Part shown: positions 16,157 through 24,746 of the stretch, piece after piece
Layout: each line of letters starts with the position of its first letter
Numbering within the stretch: position 1 is the stretch's first letter
Assembly: GCA_943373175.1 (NCBI GenBank)
Contig: CALSBM010000013.1
Location: 1 to 52,636 of the forward strand
Origin: JAIXUI01 sp943373175
GTDB lineage: Bacteria; Bacteroidota; Bacteroidia; UBA7662; JAIXUI01
Reading direction: 5' to 3'
DNA length: 52,636 nucleotides
Notes under the pieces: generated by a model
The model's database searches: none
The model's input: the letters and a program-made list of their open reading frames with translations, nothing else
What the model was told of the DNA's origin: nothing
Translations under genes and position numbers: made by a program

Positions 16157-18598
16157 ATGAAAAAGTTCATCTCCCCAATTGGATATACCATAGGGCTACT
16201 TTTGTTGCTAAGTTCGTCAGAAGAAACAAAAGGGCAAGACAAAGGCTTTCAGCAGCCGGTTAAGGAATTGATGCAGTTGGCAGATGTTGAGCTTCCGCCA
16301 TTGCCGGTAATTAGCAGGCAAAACCAATGGATGGTTTATCTGCAACGAAATGCCTTTAAAAGCTTAGAAGAATTAGGAGAAAACGAACTCCGTCTCGGGG
16401 GACTTCGCATAAATCCAGCGTTATACTGCCCCACAAGAGCGGTAATTTATACCGGCATGGAGTTAAAACGACTTCCAGATGCAAAAACAGTTTTAATACA
16501 GGGATTGCCGGATAAGTTAAAAATTAGCAACCTCAGCTTTTCACCGGATGAGAAACTGGCGGCATTAGTACAAAAAGAAGAAAGCGGACTTAGCCTCTGG
16601 ATTATAGATTTGGTGGCCGGCAAAGCTCGGTGTCTGGTGAAAAATGGTTTAAATGCCGTACTCGGCGCTCCCTATCAATGGAGTAAGAAAAGTGGAATCA
16701 TACTGGTAAAACTGAAAGGCGAAGGAAGCATCGATTGGCAAAAACAGGTACTCCCTACTGGGCCAGCCATACAGCTTGCAACCGGTGAAAAGGCAGCAGC
16801 AAGAACTTACCAAGATTTATTACGCAACCCTGAAGATGAAAAACGGTTCAGGCATTACGTAAACTGCAAGTGGGTGGAAATGGAAGTTGCCAGTGGAAAC
16901 CAACGCGAATTATTGCCTGAAGGACTATGGAAAAGAGTGAGTTTTTCGCCGGATGGCCGCTATTTTATCGCCGAAAGTTTATCCGGAACCTTTAGCTATT
17001 CACTTCCATATTCATTATTTCCCTCTGAATTCGGGCTTTACCAAGAAAATGGAAGCTTAGTAAAAGTGATTGAACAGCGTCCCATGCAGGACAAAGTTCC
17101 GTTGAACTTTGATGCGGTTGAGGCAGGAAAAAGAGCCATTAGTTGGCGTGATGATAAAGCACATCAATTGTTCTGGGTTCAGGCACCTGATCAAGGCGAT
17201 CCAACAAAGCCATCAGAATTCAGGGATATTCTTTACCTGATGAACGAAGATTTCAGCAGCTCCGCTCCTATTGCCTCATTAAAAAACCGGTTTTCTGGAA
17301 TTCAGTTTCAATCTGATTCACTTGCCATTGTTCAGGATTCGTGGAGAAAAAACAGGCAAACCCAGACCTACTCGATAATGCCTGGAAACACAACGAAGCC
17401 GCCAAGGGTTCTATTCAGCCTTTCTACAGAAGATAAATATCAAGATCCTGGAAATTTTCTAACCACAACCTTACCCTCAGGCAATGAGGTTTTGCAACTC
17501 AGTTCGAATGGTCGCTTTTTGTATTTGCAGGGTGAAGGGTACAGTCCGGAAGGAAATAGACCTTTTTTGGACCAGTATGAATTAAGTACAGGCAAAAGAA
17601 CCACCCTTTGGCGAGCCGATGGCAAGAGTACCTATGAACGAATAGTGAGAGTAATTGCACCAGAACAAGTACAGCTAATCACAAGCATTGAAAGCCAAAC
17701 ACTGTTTCCCAACCTTTGGTGGAAAGAAGGTAAAAAAAGAATGGCTCCTCGCCAGTTAAGTTTCAGAGAAAACCCTTGGAAAACGCTGCAAGGAGTTTCA
17801 AAAAAGAAAATAATGTATAAGAGAAGCGATGGTGTTTCACTCTCTGCAACCTTATATCTTCCTGCGGGCTATCAAGCTCAAAAAGATGGCAGACTTCCAC
17901 TTCTAATGGAAGCTTACCCTACGGAATTTAAAGATGATAAGGCTGCGGGGCAAATGACGACTTCGCCTCATGCCTTTACTTCAATTAACTGGGCGACGCC
18001 GGTTTACTGGGTGATGCGAGGTTTTGCTGTTTTGGAGAATGCACAGTTTCCGATTATTGGAAAAGGAGATGCTGAACCTAATGATACCTATATAACTCAA
18101 TTAGTGGCTAACGCTGAAGCAGCAATTAAAGCAGTTGATAGTATGGGCGTAGTAGATCCTAAACGATGCGCGGTGATGGGACATTCGTACGGAGCGTTTA
18201 TGACGGCTAATCTACTTGCTCATTCCAATCTTTTTGCCGCAGGTATTGCGAGAAGCGGTGCTTACAACCGAACCTTAACTCCCTTTGGATTTCAAGCCGA
18301 AGACCGCAACTACTGGCAAGCCATGAAAGTGTATCAAGAAATGTCGCCCTTTAACTATGCCAACCAAATTAAATCGCCCCTGCTGATGATTCATGGAGAT
18401 GCTGATAACAATCCTGGAACGTTCACTTTACAAAGCGAAAGGCTTTTTCAGGCAATTAAAGGACTGGGAGGACAAGCAAGGTTGGTGTTGTTGCCGTTGG
18501 AAAGCCACAGTTATGCAGCAAAGGAAAATATACTTCACATGCTTTGGGAAATGGATAATTGGTTGATGGATAAGGTAAAAAACAAGAAAATCAACTAA
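16157..18598 (+). CDS. Secreted S9 family prolyl oligopeptidase-like serine peptidase
   Basis: An 813-residue protein with a signal peptide (about residues 1-26), an N-terminal beta-propeller region with repeated FSPD(E/G) blades (about 110-530), and a C-terminal alpha/beta-hydrolase domain. The catalytic Ser lies in GHSYGAFM, the Asp in HGDADNN and the His in ESHSY, in the order and spacing of S9 peptidases. The family cleaves short peptides after proline or other residues, here probably in the periplasm. No T9SS tail is present. It resembles the large glutamyl-peptidase-like S9 group of Bacteroidota, but specificity is not readable. Confidence 0.9.
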   Translation: MKKFISPIGYTIGLLLLLSSSEETKGQDKGFQQPVKELMQLADVELPPLPVISRQNQWMVYLQRNAFKSLEELGENELRLGGLRINPALYCPTRAVIYTGMELKRLPDAKTVLIQGLPDKLKISNLSFSPDEKLAALVQKEESGLSLWIIDLVAGKARCLVKNGLNAVLGAPYQWSKKSGIILVKLKGEGSIDWQKQVLPTGPAIQLATGEKAAARTYQDLLRNPEDEKRFRHYVNCKWVEMEVASGNQRELLPEGLWKRVSFSPDGRYFIAESLSGTFSYSLPYSLFPSEFGLYQENGSLVKVIEQRPMQDKVPLNFDAVEAGKRAISWRDDKAHQLFWVQAPDQGDPTKPSEFRDILYLMNEDFSSSAPIASLKNRFSGIQFQSDSLAIVQDSWRKNRQTQTYSIMPGNTTKPPRVLFSLSTEDKYQDPGNFLTTTLPSGNEVLQLSSNGRFLYLQGEGYSPEGNRPFLDQYELSTGKRTTLWRADGKSTYERIVRVIAPEQVQLITSIESQTLFPNLWWKEGKKRMAPRQLSFRENPWKTLQGVSKKKIMYKRSDGVSLSATLYLPAGYQAQKDGRLPLLMEAYPTEFKDDKAAGQMTTSPHAFTSINWATPVYWVMRGFAVLENAQFPIIGKGDAEPNDTYITQLVANAEAAIKAVDSMGVVDPKRCAVMGHSYGAFMTANLLAHSNLFAAGIARSGAYNRTLTPFGFQAEDRNYWQAMKVYQEMSPFNYANQIKSPLLMIHGDADNNPGTFTLQSERLFQAIKGLGGQARLVLLPLESHSYAAKENILHMLWEMDNWLMDKVKNKKIN

Positions 18599-18658
18599 AT
18601 TGGTGTTCAATAAACCCAACCTTGGGCTAAAAGTCTTCGTGAACGATAAAAAACAAAT

Positions 18659-20155
18659 ATGAAAAAACTTCTACTTCTACTGGTACTGGTAGCCAGTGCC
18701 TTTCTTTCACAAGCACAAATTTTCCGTGCTATTTCCGTAACAGGACAATTGGTGAGTAGCAACCCTGCAATTCCTCTTGGTAACATCACCATTTTTATGA
18801 CTGACTCCAGTGCTAACATGCCCGGAGGACAAGTAAATACTACTATCACAAACAGTAATGGATTCTTTGCGGATACCCTAATGCTGCGCGGAACTCAAGG
18901 AATGGTTTATCTGTGGTTGGCAGATTGTAACAACAATATGATTAGTCAGGTAATACCTTACGGTCAATCAACTCAGAATCTGTCCTTTACCATCCAATAT
19001 TGTGCAAATTCAACTAGTGGTTGTGTTGCCAGCTTCACTCAAAATACTAATGGGCAAAGTGTGACCTTTACTGGCAACATTCCAACTCCCGGCTTGGCTT
19101 ATACCTACAATTGGTCGTTTGGAAATGCAATAACCGCAACCGGAAGAACAGTAACCCACACTTTCAACCCTGGCACTTATACGGTTTGTTTGTATATGAC
19201 CGGTCCAAATGGGTGCAGCGATACCGTTTGCCAAAGTGTTACAGTAGGTGCTTTTACCTATGCCGTAAATGGTACGATAAGCGGACCTACTTCTTCTCAA
19301 AACAACACGGTTGAGGTAATCCTTTATCAGCTTCCATCATGGGCAGGGGTTGATACCGTACTTGCTTATCCCGATTCAATGTCTGGCGGGTATGTTTACT
19401 ACTTCAACCCAGTATTATCAGGGCAATATGCCATTGTTGCGCAACTTGCTCCAGTATCTGCACAATACAGCATGTATTTGCCCACCTACTATGGCAACAC
19501 TGGAGCTTGGCAAACTGCTACAGCCATAAGTGTTGGTCCAAATACTCCGACTCAACCTTACAACATCAGCATGATTAGTGTTCCCATTATGCCGGCTGGC
19601 CCAGGTAATGTTGGCGGAACCATTTTGAGAGGTAACTGGAGAGTAACGAGCGGCGTATTGAATAAGGTAAGAGTTCAATTGCTTAACGGAAATGGACAAA
19701 TTGTAAGAAGTACATTAACCAATCAGAGCGGAACATTTAACTTCAGTAACCTCCCTTTTGGAAACTACAGTGTGACAGTTGACTGGGGTGGAAGAAGCAT
19801 GACTCCTTATGCACTAACCTTGAGCAATACTCAAACATCGGTAAACAACATCTTTGTTACTGTAAATCAGGGTAGTATAACTACTTCAGTAAAAGAAGAA
19901 ACAGAAGCAATTAGCCGAGTTTACCCTAATCCTGTTAGTCAGCAACTAAACATAGAGCTGCAAGTAAATCAGGCTGAAAACTGGACTTTCGAAGTAACAG
20001 ATTTAAGCGGAAGAGTTATTGCACGTCAATCACAATTGCTGAATTCTGGAAGTAGCCAAATCAATATGGATGCCGCTGAATGGGCAAAAGGCCTTTACTT
20101 GCTGCATGGCTACAGCGACAAGGGAAGAAAACTTACCCATAAGTTGGTCAAATAA
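18659..20155 (+). CDS. T9SS-sorted secreted protein with PKD domain
   Basis: A 498-residue exported protein: signal peptide (about residues 1-20), an Ig-like or carboxypeptidase-regulatory-like N-terminal module, a PKD domain (about 125-200, with YNWSFGN and a HTFNPGTYTVCL strand), a second module of the SdrD/CarboxypepD_reg type near 310-400, and a C-terminal T9SS type A sorting domain beginning VYPNPVSQQLNI and ending HKLVK. Such proteins cross the outer membrane by the type IX system and are cleaved and anchored. No enzymatic domain is seen, so it is probably an adhesin or surface-structure protein. A strong terminator follows. Confidence 0.88.
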   Translation: MKKLLLLLVLVASAFLSQAQIFRAISVTGQLVSSNPAIPLGNITIFMTDSSANMPGGQVNTTITNSNGFFADTLMLRGTQGMVYLWLADCNNNMISQVIPYGQSTQNLSFTIQYCANSTSGCVASFTQNTNGQSVTFTGNIPTPGLAYTYNWSFGNAITATGRTVTHTFNPGTYTVCLYMTGPNGCSDTVCQSVTVGAFTYAVNGTISGPTSSQNNTVEVILYQLPSWAGVDTVLAYPDSMSGGYVYYFNPVLSGQYAIVAQLAPVSAQYSMYLPTYYGNTGAWQTATAISVGPNTPTQPYNISMISVPIMPAGPGNVGGTILRGNWRVTSGVLNKVRVQLLNGNGQIVRSTLTNQSGTFNFSNLPFGNYSVTVDWGGRSMTPYALTLSNTQTSVNNIFVTVNQGSITTSVKEETEAISRVYPNPVSQQLNIELQVNQAENWTFEVTDLSGRVIARQSQLLNSGSSQINMDAAEWAKGLYLLHGYSDKGRKLTHKLVK

Positions 20156-20175
20156 ACTCTTTTAACAATCATCAG

Positions 20176-20206
20176 AAGGGGCTGCCTAGTAGGTAGCCCC
20201 TTTTTT
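20176..20206 (+). terminator. Intrinsic terminator after the PKD protein gene
   Basis: GGGGCTGCCT 20178-20187 pairs with AGGTAGCCCC 20191-20200 (one G-U pair), followed by six T. Confidence 0.95.
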
Positions 20207-20219
20207 GTTACTTTTTTGT

Positions 20220-20233
20220 CGATGAATTCATCG
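20220..20233. other. Perfect 14-bp palindrome upstream of the LruC gene
   Basis: CGATGAATTCATCG is fully self-complementary. It lies 14 bases after the preceding T-run and 134 bases before the LruC gene. The remainder of the 20207-20366 gap shows no gene; a binding site is possible but unproven. Confidence 0.35.
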
Positions 20234-20366
20234 GTTCTCCGCCCAAAGAATTGAATTCGTCCAAAAGAATGTATAGCCAGAGGGTAAAAGGATGGGTTGG
20301 TCGAAGCTACAAGACAAAAAGTGCCGTGAAGGGTACATTTGTTACAGAAAATCAACGAAACGAAAT

Positions 20367-22565
20367 ATGAAAACTTCATTCAAACTTCTGATGCTCATGG
20401 CAGCCATAGGCTTAAGCCTAAGTAGTTGCAGAAAAGACGATGACTCCGGCAACACGCAAGTGGTAACTAGCATGAAGGATTTGAAAGTAAATCCTTCCTT
20501 CCAGTTTACCAGCAGCAAGAATTTTTCTCTTACTCTGGTAGCTAATCTGCCGAATACTACTTCTGATGAAAAGTTCTTGTTTTCTATTTACGACAAAAGC
20601 CCTGATATGGGTGGAGAAATGTTGGATAGAGGAATGGCAGACGCAAGCGGACGTTACGTCTTAGATCGTAAAATGCCAACGGCGCTAGAATCAGTGTATG
20701 TAACCTTACGTTCAAGCATGGGAAGAGCAGAAGCACAAACCGTAAGTCTAAACGGAAGTGCGAACACCATAACCTTTACACAGGGAGCAGTAGGAAACCC
20801 GATTGAAGGTAGAATAGCCAGCACCACTTCTCCTGACTGTACTTCTGGTTGTGGACTTACCCTAAATGCAAGCACTAATAATGGGTACGACGTTCCGAGC
20901 AATACAACCTTATGTATTCCGGAAGGAATCACACTTGGAGGAACGATAACGTTAAATTCAGGTTCAAGAGTTCGTGTTTGCGGAACGCTAAATCTCCAAA
21001 ACATTAACCTGAATGGTGGTGCGCGCATGCACATTGTTATCACCAGTACTGGTCGTTTCAGCACACTTAATGTGAATATGAATACACCGGGAGATACCAT
21101 CATCAACTTTGGAAGCAACTTTTCAGTAACCGGAAATTTTAATGGGCAAGGCTTCGTTGGAAACTACGGAACTATGAACGTTGGGGTTACATTCAATAAC
21201 AACAGCAACTCTTATTTGCATAACTATAGTGGAGCAATTTTGAATATAACCTCAGACTTAAACAACAATCAAAAAGTAATCAACGACGGAAGAATAGCGA
21301 TAAGACGATCCTTTATAAACAACGGATCCGCTGATTTTACCAACAATTGCCGCATGACCGTTGTAAGAAACTTTTCACAGAACAACATCTTCAGCAACTT
21401 TGGATATGTAGCAGTATCAGCATCAACAGACCACAACGGATCAAGCGTAACTACTTATGGTTCGGGCTCACTATGGGTAACACGTGATGCGCAAATCAAC
21501 GGGACATTAACTGGTCAGAGTGGTAGTTATGCCAAGTTGAAAGCTTCTGGTGTTACCCGCATTAATGGTGGTGCTGCAGTTACAGGAAATATTGACATCT
21601 GCGATGCTAACGGAATTGAAAATCTAAACATTACCCTTCCTAATTCAGTAACTACAAATTGCAGTGCTTATATTCCAGCAACCTCTTGCAACCCTGGAGA
21701 TGGAGTTCCTCCGGTAGTAGATACCGACGGTGACGGCGCACCCAACAGCATAGACGAGTACCCTAACGATCCAAGCAAAGCCTTCAACAGCTACTACCCT
21801 TCTCAGAACACCTTCGGAACTCATGCTTTCGAAGACACCTGGCCAGCCCAAGCCGATTACGACTTCAACGACATGGTCATTGGCTACAACTACAAAATGG
21901 TACGCAACGCAGCTAACCGATTTGTTGAAGTAGAAGCCCGCTACAAAGTGCGCGCTTTTGGTGCACAACTCAACAACGGTTTTGCAGTTTCCTTCCCCTT
22001 CAGCTCATCTACTGTAAACCAAATTACCGGAACTAAGCGTGCTGAGAGTTTCATCAATGATAACGCTAAGGGTTTTGAAAATGGACATACCAACCGTACA
22101 GTGATTGTAGTGTTGGATGCAGCCAATACCTTCTACGGTGGTTCAATGAAAAACACAGTTCCCGGACGTACAAACCTGAACACAGATACTATAACCGTCT
22201 TGATGACTTTAAGCACTCCACAATCAAGCATTGGAACTGCACCGTTTGATCCATTCCTGATAGTAAACAAAGAGCGCGGCAAAGAAATCCACTTAGTGAA
22301 CAATGCACCTACTGAACTGGCTACCAACAACTATTTCGGAACAAATTTAGATCGTTCGGTACCTGCCTCTGGCGTTTACTACCGCACTGCCAACAACCTT
22401 CCTTGGGCCATTGATTTGCCTACAACCTTCCGTTATCCTGTAGAGTATGCCGATATTCTGAAGGCACATCTTCAATTTGCAAACTGGGCAACCAGCAACG
22501 GCGGAAGTTTTACCGACTGGTACATGGACAAGCCGGGCTACCGCAACAACAACAACCTATATTAA
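20367..22565 (+). CDS. LruC-domain lipoprotein
   Basis: With the ATG at 20367 the protein has 732 residues and a lipoprotein signal peptide ending LSLSSC with C21. The middle (about 160-440) is very rich in Asn, Gly, Ser and Thr with short periodic strands such as NFSVTGNFNG and reads as a repetitive beta-solenoid. The C-terminal part (about 450-730) is an LruC domain: a calcium-binding-like DTDGDGAPNSIDEYPND segment, then the FEDTWPAQADYDFNDMV core. LruC proteins are outer-surface or exported proteins of unknown role. An upstream in-frame ATG at 20292 would mask the signal peptide and is rejected. A terminator follows. Confidence 0.88.
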   Translation: MKTSFKLLMLMAAIGLSLSSCRKDDDSGNTQVVTSMKDLKVNPSFQFTSSKNFSLTLVANLPNTTSDEKFLFSIYDKSPDMGGEMLDRGMADASGRYVLDRKMPTALESVYVTLRSSMGRAEAQTVSLNGSANTITFTQGAVGNPIEGRIASTTSPDCTSGCGLTLNASTNNGYDVPSNTTLCIPEGITLGGTITLNSGSRVRVCGTLNLQNINLNGGARMHIVITSTGRFSTLNVNMNTPGDTIINFGSNFSVTGNFNGQGFVGNYGTMNVGVTFNNNSNSYLHNYSGAILNITSDLNNNQKVINDGRIAIRRSFINNGSADFTNNCRMTVVRNFSQNNIFSNFGYVAVSASTDHNGSSVTTYGSGSLWVTRDAQINGTLTGQSGSYAKLKASGVTRINGGAAVTGNIDICDANGIENLNITLPNSVTTNCSAYIPATSCNPGDGVPPVVDTDGDGAPNSIDEYPNDPSKAFNSYYPSQNTFGTHAFEDTWPAQADYDFNDMVIGYNYKMVRNAANRFVEVEARYKVRAFGAQLNNGFAVSFPFSSSTVNQITGTKRAESFINDNAKGFENGHTNRTVIVVLDAANTFYGGSMKNTVPGRTNLNTDTITVLMTLSTPQSSIGTAPFDPFLIVNKERGKEIHLVNNAPTELATNNYFGTNLDRSVPASGVYYRTANNLPWAIDLPTTFRYPVEYADILKAHLQFANWATSNGGSFTDWYMDKPGYRNNNNLY

Positions 22566-22583
22566 GCGTCACCCGCGAAAAAC

Positions 22584-22622
22584 AAAAAAAGCCTCCGAAG
22601 CAGTAGTTTCGGGGGCTTTTTT
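22584..22622 (+). terminator. Intrinsic terminator after the LruC gene
   Basis: AGCCTCCGAA 22590-22599 pairs with TTCGGGGGCT 22608-22617 (one G-U pair), preceded by A and followed by T runs. Confidence 0.93.
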
Positions 22623-22868
22623 GTGTAAACGCAATCCTGATTTATACCTACAATAGTTTGAGAAGAAGTCAATAAACGGAACTATAAATGAATTGTCAGA
22701 AGGTGACAATACTGGGTAATATCTTCGATTTTAAATCAATGAAGGGACATTCCATGTATTTAGCACTTCGGTTAATAACCCGTGCGGTAAATTTTGCTGA
22801 ACTTGTTCGAAAGAGATATAAATCGAAACATTGCCTAGGTTTCCAACATAACAATCTGACGCAAATGC
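22623..22868. other. Gene-free stretch before the composite repeats
   Basis: No convincing gene is seen. A short inverted repeat TTGTCA/TGACAA lies at 22693-22709. Open frames of about 70 codons exist on both strands but overlap each other, resemble nothing, and run into the first repeat. Confidence 0.5.
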
Positions 22869-22988
22869 TTGACCCGGAACGGGTCAAAGGTTTATAGACA
22901 AGAATTAACACCCACACCTACGACCCCAACGAGGGTCGAACTATTTATGCTGTAATATTTTCTATAAACCTGTAATCCCTTCGGGATT
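22869..22988. repeat. Composite hairpin element, copy 1
   Basis: The copy has four stems. Hairpin A is TTGACCCG/CGGGTCAA (22869-22887). Arms AGGTTTATAGA (22888-22898) and TCTATAAACCT (22961-22971) are exact reverse complements and enclose hairpin B, CGACCC/GGGTCG (22921-22938). Hairpin C is AATCCC/GGGATT (22974-22988). Bases 22933-22971 are identical to copy 2. No coding potential was found. It may be a structured RNA, a REP/MITE-like repeat or a recombination site. Confidence 0.8.
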
Positions 22989-23081
22989 GATAAACCTTCA
23001 ATCTTGCCTTCAATTCAGTAATTGAACGCAATTGCCGAAACACAAAACAGGTTGGTAGCATTTCCATCGGCCACAAAAGCC

Positions 23082-23200
23082 TGACCCGGAACGGGTCAAA
23101 GGTTTATAGACCAGAAACACATCCACACCTGCGACCCCGAAGGGGGTCGAACTATTTATGCTGTAATATTTTCTATAAACCTATGATCCCTTCGGGATCA
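23082..23200. repeat. Composite hairpin element, copy 2
   Basis: Same order as copy 1, in direct orientation and 213 bases downstream: hairpin A TGACCCG/CGGGTCA (23082-23098), arm AGGTTTATAGA (23100-23110), hairpin B CGACCCC/GGGGTCG (23132-23149), arm TCTATAAACCT (23172-23182), hairpin C TGATCCC/GGGATCA (23184-23200). Differences from copy 1 keep the stems paired: an A-T pair became G-C in hairpin C, and hairpin B gained a C-G pair. Confidence 0.8.
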
Positions 23201-23316
23201 ATATACCCTCCATTTGGTTTAAATCTTAGAGGAAAGAGCTTAGACCTTTAAAATTGAAAGACCTTTTTGTATCGAATCTCTCCTGCTAATTTTTCACCAT
23301 AGTGCATATGGCGATT

Positions 23317-23495
23317 TAGCTCGCGTGAGGGACATGGAGGGCGAGCGAAGCGAGGTACAGCCGGGAGCGGTGTGTAAATCGGAGTGGCGAGGCTTTATCT
23401 CCCGGCTGTACGGAACCCCGGAAATGGCCCGACCCACTGCCCGCGGCGAACCGTTCAAAAACCGCAAACTTCCATCGGGCAGTGGGGCACGCCCA
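23317..23495. other. GC-rich structured non-coding block
   Basis: This block is far richer in G and C than its flanks and carries two long perfect inverted repeats: GTACAGCCGGGAG (23355-23367) with CTCCCGGCTGTAC (23399-23411), and CCCACTGCCCG (23433-23443) with CGGGCAGTGGG (23476-23486). Short CTCGC/GCGAG pairs occur near 23320-23354. A weak 69-codon frame crosses it but has no family signs. A structured RNA, the end of a transferred segment or a repeat element are the options. Confidence 0.6.
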
Positions 23496-23532
23496 AAAAA
23501 AAAGGCTGCACCACCAGGGAAACAGCCTTTTT
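23495..23532 (-). terminator. Intrinsic terminator of the ATP-grasp gene
   Basis: AAAAAGGCTG (23499-23508) pairs with CAGCCTTTTT (23523-23532). Read on the minus strand the hairpin is followed by a run of at least eight T and begins 22 bases after the ATP-grasp stop codon. Confidence 0.9.
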
Positions 23533-23554
23533 GAAGGAGTAAAATTGAGGCGGG

Positions 23555-24667
23555 TTACGCCTTTTTGGATTTAGAAGCAGTTGCTTTGGTTGCTTTAGCC
23601 GGAGCGGGCTCAACTACAACTGAGGCCGCTTCTGGAGCAGCGGTTTCAGCAGCGGCAGAATCAGCCTTTGGGGCAGCGGCTGGTTTCTTAGCAGGAGCTT
23701 TCTTCACTTCGCCGTTAGCGGGAAGGCCATCAACAGCATGGCGAACGAAAGTACCCCAAGTAAGGTTCATTTGGCCGGGCTTAGCGGCTTGAGCGCGCTC
23801 GATAGCGAGGAGAGCAGCGTGTTCTACCACCCATTCAAAGTTTTCTTCGCCTACCGAGTGCACGTCGGCATCGGGAGCTGGGTTGCAGAAGTCGATGGCG
23901 TAGGGCACACCGTCGCGGATGGCGAATTCTACGGTGTTAAAGTCGTAGCCGAGGGCGCGGTTGAGGCGCAGGCAGTAGTCTTCTACTTTTTTGAGAAGCT
24001 CAGGATTAGGCTGATAACCTTCCACTACATAACGGAGGTTATGCGGGTTGCGTGGCTCGTAAGGCATTACCAGAACATACTTGCCACCGAGGCAGTAGCA
24101 ACGGAAGTAAGCATCGAAAACAATTTCTTCCTGAAGCATCATCACCACTTGGCCGGTTTCCTGAAACTTATTGAAGAAGTCGTCTGAAGATTCTAGTTTA
24201 TAAACATGTTTCCAGCCCCCGCCGTCGAACGGTTTCATGTAAGCTGGGAAGCCGGTATAGTTGAAGATGTTTTCCCAGTCGAGGGGATACTTAAGGTTGC
24301 GGAAGGAGTTATCGTTGGTATCGTTTGGTACATCTCGCGAAGGCAGGAGTACCGTTTTAGGTACTGGCACGCCGATGTGTTCAGCGAGGGCGTTGTTGAA
24401 GAATTTCTCATCAGCACTCCACCAGAATGGGTTGTTGATGACCGCTGTTCCACCGATTGCGGCGTTTTTCAGGAAAGCGCGGTAAAAGGGAACGTCCTGA
24501 GAGATTCGGTCGATGATGACGGTATAGTCAGAGGGAACAGCTTGCATAACTTTGTCGATGCTGACTGCCTCGGCTACGATACCGGGAATATTCTTACTGT
24601 TTACGCGTTCAACGAAAGCGTTTGGAAAGGTATTCTCCTGTCCATGCAGAATGCCTATCTTCTTCAT
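23555..24667 (-). CDS. RimK-like ATP-grasp protein with Lys/Ala/Pro-rich tail
   Basis: A 370-residue protein starting at MKKIGILHG. Residues 1 to about 310 form an ATP-grasp ligase: a preATP-grasp part, the ATP-binding strand FPAYMKPFDGGGW, an LQEEI hinge and the Mg-binding AIDFCNPAPDAD. The last 55 or so residues are almost only Ala, Lys, Pro, Glu, Ser and Thr, like a histone H1 tail, and are probably disordered. ATP-grasp ligases join a carboxylate to an amine via acyl phosphate; the substrate is not readable. A TTG six codons upstream is less likely. GC content is above the local average. It follows the polymerase gene after 79 bases but has its own -7 box. Confidence 0.8.
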   Translation of the reverse strand: MKKIGILHGQENTFPNAFVERVNSKNIPGIVAEAVSIDKVMQAVPSDYTVIIDRISQDVPFYRAFLKNAAIGGTAVINNPFWWSADEKFFNNALAEHIGVPVPKTVLLPSRDVPNDTNDNSFRNLKYPLDWENIFNYTGFPAYMKPFDGGGWKHVYKLESSDDFFNKFQETGQVVMMLQEEIVFDAYFRCYCLGGKYVLVMPYEPRNPHNLRYVVEGYQPNPELLKKVEDYCLRLNRALGYDFNTVEFAIRDGVPYAIDFCNPAPDADVHSVGEENFEWVVEHAALLAIERAQAAKPGQMNLTWGTFVRHAVDGLPANGEVKKAPAKKPAAAPKADSAAAETAAPEAASVVVEPAPAKATKATASKSKKA

Positions 24668-24682
24668 TGTCTTTATTTTGCG

Positions 24683-24690
24683 CAAAAATA
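24683..24690 (-). promoter_or_regulatory. -7 box of the ATP-grasp gene (TATTTTTG)
   Basis: TATTTTTG followed by CGCAAA lies 15 bases before the ATG on the minus strand. An identical box and flank with the same 15-base spacing precedes glmM. Confidence 0.6.
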
Positions 24691-24746
24691 TTACAAAATC
24701 GGATAAATTATTAAAAATATAGGATGATTAGCAATTTGTTCGGGCA

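Noticed and set aside
22688..22917. Two overlapping frames of about 70 codons on opposite strands before the first composite repeat
   Set aside because: They overlap each other and run into a non-coding repeat; neither has recognisable composition or a promoter box.
23325..23534. 69-codon frame across the GC-rich block
   Set aside because: Two perfect inverted repeats and a terminator lie inside it; the translated sequence is rich in Arg, Gly and Lys with no domain, as expected of GC-rich non-coding DNA.
24206..24706. 166-codon plus-strand frame opposite the ATP-grasp gene
   Set aside because: Antisense to a clearly recognised domain, with no start context and no family features.
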